Source: Latrodectus hesperus
Taxonomy: Eukaryota > Arthropoda > Arachnida > Araneae > Theridiidae
Length of the DNA stretch: 64,000 nt
Assembly: GCA_037975125.1 (NCBI GenBank)
Contig: CM075857.1
Coordinates: forward strand, 23,858,310 to 23,922,309
Reading direction: 5' to 3'
Every line of letters starts with the position of its first letter. Position 1 is the stretch's first letter. The notes under the pieces are model-generated. The model worked only from the letters and a program-made list of their open reading frames with translations, did not search any database and was not told where the DNA came from. Positions 16,752 through 39,068 of the stretch are shown one piece after another. Both the position numbers and the translations under genes were made by a program.

Positions 16752-18714
16752 CACAAAATAATGTTCCCTTTACTTTCAACTCATTAACATCACTGTCTAT
16801 AACCCCCTCCTCACTTTCTTTTATTTTGAATAATTAATGATATAATTAAGTAAGTAATACGGTAAAATATTTTGCTTCAAACCCTTATAACATTTTCATA
16901 TTTGATGAATGGAGTATTTTATTATTAGAATCATGTATAAAATATCTTAATATGTTTTATAAGTGTAAAAATAAATTAATTCTATATACGCCAGATATAA
17001 AATAGTCGTTTGGAGCGCAAGTAATTCACATTACTTACTTAACATGTATGCTTTGAGTAAATAATTTAATATAAACGCTTTGAATAAGTGCTATACTTGA
17101 ATATATTTAAAATTCCGTGTTATATATTAATCAAAAGATCATAGAAAGAATGATTCGACATAATGAAATGCGTGGAACATGATATATAGTAAGGAAATAT
17201 AATAAATATAAAATAGAGTTAATTTATATATTTCTATCTTAATAAACAACTAGAATAACACATGCTTCATTTAATGCGATAAAACTTTCTTAAAATAAAT
17301 TTCATATTGTCAAAAAATATTATAGTAAAAACTATATTTTTGTTTATCTGCGTCATGACTCCGTGAGTAGTTCATCAAATTATGAAAATTTGTTCATTTA
17401 TTTTCTGGTTATGAACATATAATTAATTTTTGAAAATAATGATATTATACTTTTAATCAATCCTATTCTGTCATTTTCAACTGATTGATTATACCGTAAA
17501 TCTTTCATCTTCTCTGTAACTTAAGTTTATGTTAGTAAGCACCTTACATTCCCCGTCAGTAAATTAAATTTCTTTTAAGAAAATTTCACCGTAAGCCAAT
17601 TCAATTAATCATAAAAATAACTGCTTTTCACACAACTTGATTGCATTCTTATGATAAAATTTTTCAAATATGTTTTATGAAAATAAAGTTTTAAGGGAAA
17701 CTAAATTTGCGTGTCATTTTCACCAATGACGAACATCTCATTTGCATAATTTTAATTAAAGATTATCACACGAAACTAGGCTTTGGAAAAATTCAAAAAA
17801 ATAAAATTCATATAAGTGTGTTAAGTAAATAAATAAACATTTTGCTCAAATCAATAAAGAAGGAAGATTTCAAAGTAAAATATTTTAATGATTCCGAAAG
17901 CAAACAGGAAAAGGTGGCTGAAATATTTATTTTTTGGCTTTCACGTAATGACCGAAGTGATTTATCATCTTTAAAATATCATATTAGCGTCATATGTAAT
18001 TTAGTTTCTAAATATGAGTAATTATATTTCCTAAGTAGTGTAAAGTGTAAGACAGTATTTAAAAAAATAATTATTTCTCGTTTCACAATGACTCACATTA
18101 TATTTAACAAAGTTGCTGTTTTCTTAAAATGCAAAAATTGTCAACATTTTTTATGAATCAGAAAATTAAGCAACGAATTTCACATTTTACATGTTTTAAA
18201 CATAATTTTTGTCCAGCTTTAAGCTGGGCAAAAATTATTTTTTAATTTTCTATAATATGCTTTCTTACAAGAGAAATTTCATAAATCATTTTTAATTGTC
18301 AATAAAATATATTTTTTAAAATAAGTTTGTACTGTATGATGAAATGAAATAAAAATATTAATTTGCATCTTTACTTTGTATAAGGTTATAAAAAAGTATA
18401 CAATATTTTATCTTTAAGACTTTTTTTAAGTAACTGATTATATTCAAACATATACAATGCGTTTTCTTATGTTAAATCATATTATAATAGAAATATTTTG
18501 TCTTTATATGTGAATTTGCAAAGCTGAGAAGATAATCATAATTGGCATTACAATGCTGCAAGTATTAGAATCTTTTCCTACTTATTTAGTATTTCAAGAG
18601 GTGGTAACAGCGGACAGGGGAGAAAAGTGCTAGGTGTATACTAAGGGTTAGCAAACATATGCCATTCCTCCTATATGGTTAATAAAAGATTAAAAAAAGA
18701 TTTTAGATGAAGTT
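16752..18714. other. AT-rich intronic DNA
   Basis: About 2 kb between SINE C and SINE E with no feature seen. Confidence 0.6.
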
Positions 18715-19110
18715 TATTAGATCATCATGAAAGTTTGATGTCCGTAGTCACACGGTCAAGTCCAAGCCAATGATGGCTTTCATTATATTGGTTATGTGAC
18801 GTTGAGAAGGTCAATAGCTCATGCAAAACTGAAGACATTGGATAGGCGAGATATCTTATGTGGTTCTTATGTTGTATCTTCGACCCCAAAATTAGGTGGG
18901 CTTTTACAATTTTTAGAAGTTAGAACAATGTAGAAGACCTCAGAACTTGGCCTGCCGTCTTCGAGTGTATTGCTTCACTAGGAGGACATTAAGACCAAAC
19001 CCCCATTAGCGTGTACTATGAATCTTCGGTTGGACTAGGATTCAAACTCACAATCTTCTGGCAACGAGACAGAATGCACTAACCAACCTGGCTACTGCAG
19101 CTTCTTAAGT
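18715..19110 (-). mobile_element. tRNA-derived SINE, family E
   Basis: Minus-strand tRNA-like head CAGTAGCCAGGTTGGTTAGT (rc near 19078-19099) and B-box-like GAGTTTGAATCC (rc of 19038-19049). A body of about 300 bp runs down to about 18715. It abuts the 3' broken end of the LINE at 19111, in the same orientation. Only one copy is seen here, so its limits are approximate. Confidence 0.65.
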
Positions 19111-19195
19111 GACCTAAACAAGACACGATAAAATGATTGCCGATGGTGAACATTTAATCTTAAGCTAGTTGAGAATCTAGAGAAAGCTCTAATTT

Positions 19196-21550
19196 TCAGT
19201 TGAGTTCCGTTTCTATGTTCTTCACATTAGAGCCTGACTTCTCGAATACTATGTCGTCAGCGAAGATTGCTATGTCAACAAGTGTTGGTTTTTTTTTCTC
19301 AGCTTCTGCCAAAAAAAGGGAGAAGAGAGTAGGGCTCAAGACTGATTCCTGAGGAACGCCCTGTCCCAGTCTAAAAGCATCTGAAAAGATTTTGTTGAAT
19401 TTGACTCTGATAGATCTGTGGTGCAGGAAGTCGGCAATCCAAACCAAAACAGATCCTCTAATATTGAAGGATTTATGTAACTTAAGCTTGATAAGCTTGT
19501 CATTCCACACAGTATCAAAGGCCCTGGATAACTCAAGCAGGGCCACCATTGTATGTCTAGTTGGCTTAAAGTTTTGGGCGTCTCTTATCTTTTGACAGAA
19601 GTAAAGGACCTGGTGCTATGCCCTTTTCTAAATCCGTATTGTTCGAGGACTGTTAAATGATTCATATCCAAAAAGTAAAGAAGTCTAGTAAGAAGCATTT
19701 TTTCCATTAATTTACAAGTTATACTGGTAAGGGTAATCGGTCTGTAACTTTCTGTGGAGTCTGCTTCTTTTCCTGGTTTTCTGATGGGGATGACAAGTGG
19801 CTCTTCTCCAGTCAATAGGTACTTTTCAGCTGGACCAGGAAAGGTTGATAATGTCCAATAATCTTTGTTTGCCAATGTGGCTTAGATTCTACCAATATTT
19901 GACCGTGTACTCCATCTGGGCCAGGGGACTTGGTCATATCCATGAATGCCATGGCTGAATGTACTTCTTGAGAGGAGTATATCCGTGACAGTTGGGAGGT
20001 GCCAACATCTGTACTGTGACAACCATTGATTATATTCTTTGCCTTTTTCTTAATATGTCTGTCTTCATGGGAGAAACTTAGTCTTCTGGCCTTCTGATAA
20101 AATGAGCCGAGTACATTGGCTGTAGATTTATCATTGGGAGCGATTTGGCCAGAAAAGTCTCTAATTGTGTTGCAAGCTTCAGATTGTGATTGTTCCTTAT
20201 TTATTCCCTTGATGATTTTCAAGAGCTTACTATCCGACGTTCTAGCATCAAGCTTATTGCATATATTAGTCTGCATTTGATCTGCTTTAAGTTTGCATAG
20301 GCACTCTTTATTTTAGCGTTAATTTCATTTGGCTTCACCCAAAAGCTGCTACAAATAATGTTGACTGTTCCTTGCAAGTTGCTTTCTCTCCATTAGAAGC
20401 GGTTCCAGAAGTGGATCTTTATAGGTGAAGAATAGCACATGGTGTTTTATGTTTCCCCTAGGAATAAATAGTTTTGTGCTATTTATTATAGTTTCCTTGA
20501 ATTTGATCCAGTTTGCATTTATATCATCGGTCAAACAATTAGTATTGAAGTGGCTGTCGATGAATTGCTGGAAAGAGTCATAATTAGCTTTAGCAATGCT
20601 CCAATAGGATTCCTGGTGGTGTAAATGCGCTGTTTTTGCTGTATATCTATTAAGATAGGGAGGTGATCACTCCCAATTGTATCCAATTACATAATTGATG
20701 GATGTTTGAACTGACAATTACAATGTCAAGCGCCTCTGTAGTATTATAGCTGTAAGAAGCATGGGTGGGAGTACCGTCGTTAAGTATCATAAAACCAGTG
20801 TCATCTAATAAATGAAGTAGTTGTTCCCCTCTGGTGTTGCTTGAAGAGCATCCCCAAGAGGTATGTTTGGCATTGAGGTCACCAACGATAATCGTGTTAT
20901 CATTCATAGCCAACGAGAGGCTGTCAGGAAATCGAGATTGATTTGGAGGGTGGTGAACATTGTAGATATGAAATGGTCTTCCTCTCCAGGTGACAACAAT
21001 GCCCTGAATTTCAAGGTCAGGATTTGGGTTCACAAAGTCAATGCTTTTGTAGTTTATACTCCTTAATCAAAAACGCCAAACCGCCTCCTCTTCTGGAGGG
21101 TGGGTCAAGTCGATAGATATTATATCCCTTAATTTTTAAGTTCAAAGTCTTTCTTAATTTTGTTTCTTGCATGGCAATATTTTGAACATCATGCGCATTC
21201 GCAATCTGTTCGAGTTTAACTCTTGTAGCAGTGGTTGAGAGTCCATTTATATTGCACTGTAGGATTTTCAGGGTTTTTAGCTTTCCTGGAGAATGTAGGC
21301 TACTTTTTGTGCAGGGCCCTCTGCCTAAGCCCCGAATGCGTCCCTGTTTATTCTGCGCGACGGACGACGCAGCATTATTTACATTTGTCAACAATGTCAT
21401 ATGGAGGAGGTTATGTGTCATATGGAGGAGGTAATGTGTCATATGGAGGAGGTAATGCGTCATATGGAGGAGGCAATGTGTTGGACCGAGGTCTGAAACA
21501 GCCATGGACAATCCAAAGGAAGAAGTCTGTCTATGCTTCATTGCCTGCAC
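19196..21550 (-). pseudogene. LINE ORF2 remnant: EEP endonuclease and reverse transcriptase
   Basis: Pieces in all three minus frames show several frameshifts and stops. 21550-21038 holds the endonuclease start (ILQCNINGL, then AMQETKL with its catalytic Glu). 21033-20650 holds its end (VGDLNAKHTSWG and ALDIVIVSS). 20534-20349 and 20276-19812 hold the linker and the RT entry motif (KSPGPDGV). 19875-19585 holds the RT fingers (VIPIRKPGK, SYRPITLTS, LEQYGFRKGHST). 19549-19196 holds the palm: AFDTVWND with the motif A Asp, QGVPQESVLSP as motif B, and IFADDIV as motif C with both catalytic Asp. The motif B Gly (normally QGS) is Glu. The copy is dead, and its domains come from one ancestral frame. 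Confidence 0.87.
21398..21481 (-). repeat. Four 21-bp tandem repeats in the LINE 5' region
   Basis: Four units of CATATGGAGGAGGTAATGTG plus T (plus-strand view) run exactly end to end with one or two differences each. In the LINE's sense frame they encode heptads of THYLLHM type upstream of the endonuclease. Confidence 0.9.
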
Positions 21551-21690
21551 GTCTTAGTTGAGGAACGGCCTTCACGTCATGGGTGACCCTGCCAGGAGAA
21601 TTTTCTCCCGACGTACTTCGCCCGATCAGCCCAGGTACACCCCCTCGCCGACTTTGAGGCGACGTGCAGGACTTGAGGGGGTTATTTAAA

Positions 21691-24600
21691 AATAAACATG
21701 TTTATTTAATATAAGAGTAACTGCTTTCAATATCACGTACGGCTGGGCTTAACGGTCAGACTAATGTTAAGACATTTTAGCATCAACTGCTTTACAGATT
21801 AATTAGATTTGTCATAATGAACCAAGCTTGTATATTTAACTCATTCAGTATCGCATTTATCATCAATATTATGGAGCTTAACTCATTCAGTAAAATAGAG
21901 TAGTATTTCATACAATATTTGATAGCACAGTTATCTATACCTGTTACAATTATTAATTCCTATTTGCGTAACTATCAAAAATTGTTATATTTTAAGTTTT
22001 ATGCCACAAACTATAAAATAAAATAAATTGTCATTTTTTTCAAATTATTAAATAAATCAAAGGGATTTTAACCTTGAAATTTTTGAAAAATCATAAAAAA
22101 TTTCAAGAAACACTTTGAGAATTCTGAACTCTGAGTTAAAATATGCATTAAAAAATTCAAGTATTTTTAGTGTTTAAATTTTGAATTTTTATTTTTTATT
22201 GAAAAATAAATGACAAGTTACATTTACCTAATTGTGAGAATGATAAGATAATTAAAAAGATAGTAATCAAATAAAAATATTTATCTTATTATATAGATTT
22301 AACAAATGCATTTCAATGTTAAATTATGCATTACCACGTTCATTTTGATTTGTTTTCTGTAACGAAAGAAATAGTATAGTGAGCGTAAAATAAAACAATG
22401 CAACGTATCTATTTCTTATCTTAAGAGAGACACAGAAGATTTATCAAATATGAAATTCGCTTGCAGTTTTCTAAAAGTAGTGAAATATTTAGTTGAAAAC
22501 AATTAATTTTTATACACTATTCTGCGGCATAGAAGTAAAAAAGTGATATTTATCACAGTTGATAATTAAAGCTACAAATGAATAATAATAATAATATCAT
22601 TTTATTATAGTACAAATAGAAATAAAACCACGTTATCGAAATTTTTGTGCGCATGATTATCATAATAATTTTGGTTATAATATTTACCTAAAATTATATT
22701 TTGAATGCAATTAAAATATATTTTACTTAGTATGATTCAGTGTAATATTTTTATTTGTGATTATCTTCATGGTATTTCAAAAGAAAAAAATATTTTAATC
22801 TATTAGCAGTAATAAATGAATCATCAAGTTTTAATTTAGAAATTTTAGTATTGAGTAATAAGATTACTGCGTCGTTGTTAGCAAAAATTAAAAATAATGT
22901 TAATTTTTAAATATATTGAGAAAAAATTAAATTTTGTCTCTAATCATAATAGTTTTTTTAAATTTGAAAATTTCTTATAACGATATGAAATATAACTCCA
23001 AAAATAATTATAAATTATAAATATTTTTATAATTAAAGAATAATTCTAAAATGATAATAAAATCAAATTTAACATTCTTAATCTAATAGGTTACCTGTTT
23101 TACGTAAACTATATAAGCAATATTTTAAGTTATTTGCTGAAGTATTTATATAGTCCATTATACCTCAGTATATGTCATCTACCATCCCCATAAAATCTTG
23201 TCAACATCCATCAAATACTTACATGAAACAATTTCCTGACAATTTTATATAAGCTAAACCATATTTTATTGCTTTAAATATAGAAAGACTTCCATTTCTC
23301 TCAAAGTAACTGACACGTCTTCTTTAAAAGGGGGAAATTGTTCATGGTTATCTTTTAAAAGTTCAATTTACTGTAAGGAAGAGGACATAAATGATTCTCT
23401 ATAGAAAGTGTCATTTTGAAGCCGAATTTTGCTTTTATTTATTTTTTTACCGTTACATTCAATGTAAATTTATTAAAATGTATTAAATGTAAGAGGAATA
23501 TTTTTCAAATGTTTCTTTACCTATATATCCATTTAATATTTAAACTATTCAGTTAAATCATTATTTTTATATACTACATTTAAACTGAAAGAATTACTTT
23601 ATTATATCAATAAACTAATCATTGTGAATATAGATTAGTAAAGAAATCATTAAGAAAAGTCAGTAAAAATAATTACGATTCATAAGATTTTCTTTATTAT
23701 ATGGTCGTAATGCTATGTAAATTCTTGTCACAATTCTACATAAGTTCCATTAAAAGGCAATTTAAAATAATCAAATATTTTCAAGTATCATTCTACTTTT
23801 TGAAATTAAACAAGTGGTACAATAAGGTAGAATATTTATTTTTAAAATATAATTCTTCAGTTGAATTATAATTTCAAAATTTCTCTTTATAATAATATTT
23901 TAAAGCGCTAAAAATCATTAAGATTTCTTTCGCAGAAAAAACGTAAAAAAACAATTATTATTAAAATATAATAAAGTTTAAGGAATCAAATGTTTCTCAC
24001 AGTGGTATATAAACACCACAATGGGAAATTAATACAATTTACTTAATTGGAAAGATAATTCAGTATTATAAATTAAAATATTCTATTAAAATTGTTGTAA
24101 GTATTTTTATTTAAAAATTAAAAATACATTAGATTTTAATACTTAAATAAAGGCAAATTAAAAGAGGCATGTGATATTAAAAATATATATATTGCCATAT
24201 GAATCATTAAATTTTGATTTTCATTGAAAAACTAAAATGTAAGAGTTTTTTAAATTCTAAATCATTTCAGATTAACAAAAAACATGTATATTTTTAAACA
24301 AGGGCCTATTCCAAAATGAAATTTATCAATTTACAAAATAATAATTTAATTAATTTAAAAATAACTACGTGTACTATTTTCAAATATGGTAAATAAAAAA
24401 GCAAGCTTCAAATAAATTGTTTAGGAGCAAATATCGTAATAGAAGATTAACAAAATTTTAGATTATAGAATTTCACATACAGTTTCATATAAAATATTCA
24501 AGTACATAACATCTCAAAAATAGAACAATAAATATCCTTATTATAATAGATATCTATATTTTAAAAATAAATTGAGTGAGTAGATCCTCAGGTGGTGTCA

Positions 24601-26439
24601 TCTATCGGAGGGGCTTAGAGCAAAGTCGTACTTTCACTTTCGTGGTGCTCTAGTTAAATGAAAGACTCACCCTACAAACTTAAATTCATATAGCCAACGG
24701 CATAGCGAGCTTGTTGTGAACAAGTGTCATAAGTAACAACAAAAACATATTTTAAATATTTTCTTGATTAATTCTTTTTACTTTCTTGAATTGTAAATAA
24801 ATAAATTTAATTTGGGCAAAGAAAAGATTTTAATGTGCCGTTCAAATAATTAAAATTAAAATCATATTAATGGAAAAATTTATTTACTTCATTTTAAATA
24901 AGGAAAAGCGTAAAAAAATTTATTTTTAAAATATTTTCGTATATTTTTTTGTATTTCGTAGATTTAAATTATTGATTCAAATGGTGTCTTTTAATATAAC
25001 AAATATTGTTTTAATTATATAAATTTTACTTGATAGATATTTTTTGAGTATTCAAAGTGTATTTAGGAAATTTATTTCCACTCCACAAATACATGTCTAG
25101 CATAAATGGTTCATTTATTTTGAAAAAGCTACATTTTCAAAAACTTTACAAGTAAGAACAAAGAAGATACATGAAAAACAGCAAACGCCTTCAGTTCATT
25201 TGTGCATTCAACATTTTGTGGCAGAAACCTTATATTTTTGAATTGCAGATAGGACCACAACACGCTTTGTTTCCATTCCAGTTCTTTCCCATACTCATTT
25301 CTGAAAGTGGATTGCAAACTATCGAACAACTAGAATATTCTATGACATTTTGACTAGTACCTAACATCGTAGTATCTTAAAATATTGGAAATTAATAGCC
25401 TAGTTCTTCTAACAAGAATACACAATACATATTTTTCGAGTTTGGGTTCTTTTCCCATATTTCTAAACTTTTGAAAATCTATTCATTTCAAAACAAATGA
25501 ACCATTTCTACAAGTCTTGTATTATTTGTGTGTCATTTATTCGCTACTTTTTCAACACAATCTACTCCTAAATAATTTTATTTCAAATGAAGAAATCTGA
25601 TTTATCCATTGAGTGACTCGCGTTGTATTAAATTCCAATTATACTTAGAATCAAACTGAAATATTAATTAATCTTACACTATGCTGGAAGTAAAGTTTAG
25701 CGCTTTCGTTTTGCATTCCTATAAATTCCGCTAATTGTGTAGAGAGAAATTTGCCATACTAGTGGCCCAGACCTGCTTGCCTTAAAATGTCATAACTTAC
25801 ATAAGAAAACGTACATGTAGCTTTCAAACAGAAATTGCGATTTAGTAAAATAACAATATTAGATATTTTAAGAATATTTATTTTTGTTTAAATTTGTTAA
25901 AAATCCTATTTTGACCAATCAAATGAAGTCTCATGTAAACTAAAAGCAAATCAAATGGCGTATGCAGTCTTAAAACTTTCCCTTAAAAATGAAATTTTTA
26001 AATATTAAAGTCGGTATGCGATTTATCCCATTCAACTTTATATCTGATTGGCAGCGCATTGGAAAAACCAAAAACACGTTTGCTTCAGTACATGAAAATA
26101 ATACTTACTAGACTAGCATTTTTAACTACACAATGAAATTTAGAAAAAAAGAGTATTTGATAATGCACATATGTTTTTTTATTTTCAGCTGTTAAACACA
26201 AATGGAAATTTCAAAAATTGGAGTAAGAGCACGGACAATGGATTTTATTTATACACATGATTAACATATTTAAAAACTCTTTTTGTGATATGATTTCAAA
26301 AGTTACAATCTTCTCATTTTCCATCGAATGTATCACTATTAAATCAGCAATATATCAACCTGAAACATCAATTCTCTATTTATAAATCTTCATCGATGCT
26401 TGGTGAGATTTATGTTTTTAGATCATATTTCTCTCATTT
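21691..26439. other. AT-rich intronic DNA
   Basis: From the LINE 5' edge to the CpG-rich island. Only the truncated SINE at 24566-24746 is recognised. Short frames near 25129-25353 resemble no family. Confidence 0.6.
24566..24746 (+). mobile_element. SINE family A, 5'-truncated
   Basis: 181 bp beginning near ATTGAGTGAGTAGATC and ending AAGTAACAACAAAAAC. It contains the family landmark GGTGGTGTCATCTATCGGAG and is flanked by a 10-bp duplication ATATTTTAAA (24556-24565, 24747-24756). Confidence 0.87.
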
Positions 26440-26842
26440 CCTCGGCAGGCGTAAAGGGAAATGTGACACATACTTCAGACGGTCACACCCCCCTCACTGT
26501 CAATAAGTTCATTGATCGGACGATAAGTGGATTTGAAATATAATTGGAAAGCGGCGAGCCGTTGCAGTTCGACCAAAGCAAAGCACATGGCCAGAAATCG
26601 ATGCAAGAGAGCTTCACTACTCAAGGCCGAGACCTGGGTCGGTGATGGGGCGCACGCCTTGGGGCGGCACGTCACGATCCGAGCGAGAAAAATGAAAACG
26701 GTTATGTAATGACCCGCGGGACATTACGAGGCGTATCACGCAGTTATTTGTTTTAATATGTTTCTTTCTGCGTCGGGGTATCATATGGACACGTACGATG
26801 CGCTCTTGCCGTTTCACGATGGGATATTAAATCCAATCGGTG
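26440..26842. promoter_or_regulatory. CpG-rich island of unknown role
   Basis: About 400 bp carry some 33 CpG by hand count, including CCCGCGGG at 26713-26720, against AT-rich flanks with almost none. No SINE boxes, RT motifs, tRNA or protein family were recognised on either strand. Frames of 60-66 codons on both strands are unconvincing. It could be an internal promoter or enhancer of Syt7, an unrecognised exon of another transcript, or a recent insertion. Confidence 0.4.
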
Positions 26843-27216
26843 AGGGATTAGTAAAGCACACGGATATTTTGTATGAGCAGTAACTTTTTTTTTCCATCAA
26901 ACATAAGCAAAGAAGAAACTTGTTTGGAGGCAAATAGGAAGAGATGCAGCCACATATATTGTCCTATAATTAAATTATGTGGTGGTTTCATCTTCGCTTA
27001 TTTATTTTCTATGTATATTTCAGTATATATTCTTATATTTTTCTCACTTTCGATGGCAAATTGCTAAAGAAAATTTATTTGTTCTTATAAAAGAAAGAAA
27101 ATTTTTTCTCCTTTATCAGAAATACAATCAATATCCACTCTTAGTCAATAAATTAAAAATTATTTTGCTCTGCATAAGAGTTGCATACATCCATGTATCC
27201 CTATAGTCATCTCTAT

Positions 27217-34740
<7,524 letters not shown>

Positions 34741-35503
34741 GTATTATTATTATTATTATTAGCAGAATATTAAGCATTAAATATATAAATATATTCAAAA
34801 TAGCTGATTATTTTTACGGAAATGATTATAAATAAAATGTTTAAAAGTAAAAATATCTTTCCAGATATTTAAAAATTGATTTTAGGAATTTCAAATTTTT
34901 ATTTATTTATTTATTTATTATTATTATTATTATATATATTATTATTATTATTATTATTATTAGCATAATTAAAGTGTTAAATATATAAATATATTCAAAA
35001 TAGCTGATTATTTTTACGGAAATGATTATAAATAAAATGTTTAAAAGTAAAATATCTTTCCAGATATTTAAAAATTGATTTTAGGAATTTCAAATTTTTA
35101 TTTATTTATTTATTTATTATTATTATTATTATATATATTATTATTATTATTATTAGCATAATTAAAGTGTTAAATATATAAATATATTCAAAATAGCTGA
35201 TTATTTTTACGGAAATGATTATAAATAAAATGTTTAAAAGTAAAATATCTTTCCAGATATTTAAAAATTGATTTTAGGAATTTCAAATTTTTATTTATTT
35301 ATTTATTTATTATTATTATTATATATATTATTATTATTATTATTAGCATAATTAAAGTGTTAAATATATAAATATATTCAAAATAGCTGATTATTTTCAC
35401 GGAAATGATTATAAATAAAATGTTTAAAAGTAAAATATCTTTCCAGATATTTAAAAATTGATTTTAGGAATTTCAAATTTTTATTTATTTATTTATTTAT
35501 TTT
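34741..35503. repeat. Tandem array, about 190-bp unit, four copies
   Basis: Units start at AGCA near 34761, 34962, 35155 and 35345 (periods 201, 193 and 190 bp; the last unit is partial, about 160 bp). Each unit runs TTAAATATATAAATATATTC, a unique middle (GGAAATGATTATAAATAAAA, TCTTTCCAGATATTTAAAAA), then (TTTA)n and (ATT)n. Unit bodies are almost identical, and the length change is mostly loss of ATT repeats from left to right. Confidence 0.95.
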
Positions 35504-38171
<2,668 letters not shown>

Positions 38172-38173
38172 TA

Positions 38174-39066
38174 TTAGGTTGGTTCGTATGAAATGTCGGA
38201 TTCTCTTTACATGCGGACGTTTTCCTCCCTGTTTTCGTTATACTTTTGTATTTGGCATAACCTCATTCATACTCGTATTGTCCATTGCCAGAGACTCATT
38301 TCAGCAAAATAGGTTTTCTCGAAGGTCTTCCCTTTTTTATTTCTTTTGAGTTTATTGCCGATATGAATTCTGCCGACATTCGCGTCATTTTCTTATATGA
38401 GTACAAACTTGGTAATAGTGCTGCAAAAGCTGCACGCAACATAAACCAAGCGTTTGGGGAGAATACGGTTAACAATCGGAAAGTGCAGCGTTGGTTCGAA
38501 AAATTTCGGACTGGCGATTTTTCACTGCAAAATGAGCCGCGCGGAAGACCCAAAACGTCTGTGAAGAATGATGACCTGAAGGCTCTAGTGGAAGCGGATC
38601 CAGCCGTATCCACGAGGGAACTTGCTATCAGGATGAAAGTTGACCATACAACGATATTGAGACACCTTTCTGAGATTGGCAAGGTTAAGAAGATGGACAA
38701 GTGGGTACCGCACGCACTGACAGAGCGAAATAAGCTGGATCGGTTAAACGTATGCTCATCATTGCAGCATCCACCCTATTCACCGGATCTCTCGCCGACC
38801 GATTTTCATTTTTTCAAGCATTTAGAGCTGTTTTTAAGGGGCAAACACTATGAAAATGAAGACAGTCTAAAAAACTCGATATCAGAGTTTATTAATTCTA
38901 AAGACCAAAATTTTTTTAAGACAGGCATCTACGCTTTAAAATCTCGTTGGGAGAAGTGTATTGAAGCGAATGGAGCATACTTTGACTGAATAAACAGCTT
39001 TTGAAGAAAGACATGCAGTTTTATACAATCATTTAAGAATCCGACATTTCATACGCACCAACCTAA
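38174..39066 (+). mobile_element. Mariner element with internal deletion, copy 1
   Basis: This 893-bp Tc1/mariner-superfamily element has terminal inverted repeats beginning TTAGGTTGGT. The arms match over 31 bp except for one base in the left arm (T for G at position 11). It is flanked on both sides by the TA target duplication at 38172-38173 and 39067-39068. Full mariners are about 1.29 kb, so about 0.4 kb is missing from the middle. It is about 99.1% identical (8 differences by hand alignment) to the copy at 44752-45644, which has the same length and the same deletion point. It carries one open frame (38363-38989). It lies in the inferred downstream intron of Syt7, in antisense orientation. 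Confidence 0.95.
38363..38989 (+). CDS. Mariner transposase deletion derivative (DNA-binding half fused to C-terminus)
   Basis: This is a 208-residue frame starting at ATG 38363 (MNSADIR). The open frame extends 26 codons further upstream but has no ATG there, and mariner transposases start at this point. The usual length is about 345 residues. Residues about 1-110 are the bipartite helix-turn-helix TIR-binding region, with a GRPK motif after the first HTH. The linker motif WVPHAL follows. At about residue 134 the frame jumps from CSSL directly to QHPPYSPDLSP. The segment that normally holds the first two catalytic Asp (CDEKW and HDNARPH regions) is absent, while the third (YSPDLSPTD) remains. 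The product cannot cut DNA but could still bind TIRs. No other frame damage is present. Any repressor role is inference. Confidence 0.88.
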   Translation: MNSADIRVIFLYEYKLGNSAAKAARNINQAFGENTVNNRKVQRWFEKFRTGDFSLQNEPRGRPKTSVKNDDLKALVEADPAVSTRELAIRMKVDHTTILRHLSEIGKVKKMDKWVPHALTERNKLDRLNVCSSLQHPPYSPDLSPTDFHFFKHLELFLRGKHYENEDSLKNSISEFINSKDQNFFKTGIYALKSRWEKCIEANGAYFD

Positions 39067-39068
39067 TA

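Larger units (their letters stand above)
19111..21690 (-). mobile_element. Degenerate LINE (non-LTR retrotransposon), endonuclease plus RT
   Basis: About 2.6 kb on the minus strand, with higher GC than its flanks. From 5' (21690) to 3' it holds a GC-rich 5' region, an apurinic-type endonuclease and a reverse transcriptase that stops shortly after the catalytic FADD. Everything downstream (rest of RT, RNase H or C-terminal knuckle, 3' UTR, tail) is absent. The missing 3' part is unusual because LINEs normally lose their 5' end. A SINE head begins at about 19110 immediately beyond. The lineage is Jockey/I-type by overall motif style, but I cannot place the clade without alignment. Confidence 0.85.

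Noticed and set aside
21231..21561. Plus-strand frame with SYGGGNV repeats
   Set aside because: Antisense to the LINE. The Gly-rich look comes from the 21-bp tandem repeat.
26475..26817. Coding frames in the CpG-rich island
   Set aside because: 60-66 codons on both strands, no domain, no convincing splice sites. CpG-rich composition lowers stop frequency by itself.
34741..35503. CRISPR-like array
   Set aside because: Units are tandem and nearly identical throughout, with no unique spacers, and the genome is eukaryotic.
38285..38362. 26-codon upstream extension of the mariner frame
   Set aside because: There is no ATG in it, and mariner transposases begin at the MNSADIR position. The extension is chance open frame in the 5' UTR.
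38296..38700. 134-codon minus-strand frame over mariner copy 1 (and 44874-45278 over copy 2)
   Set aside because: Antisense shadow of the transposase frame with no motif of its own.
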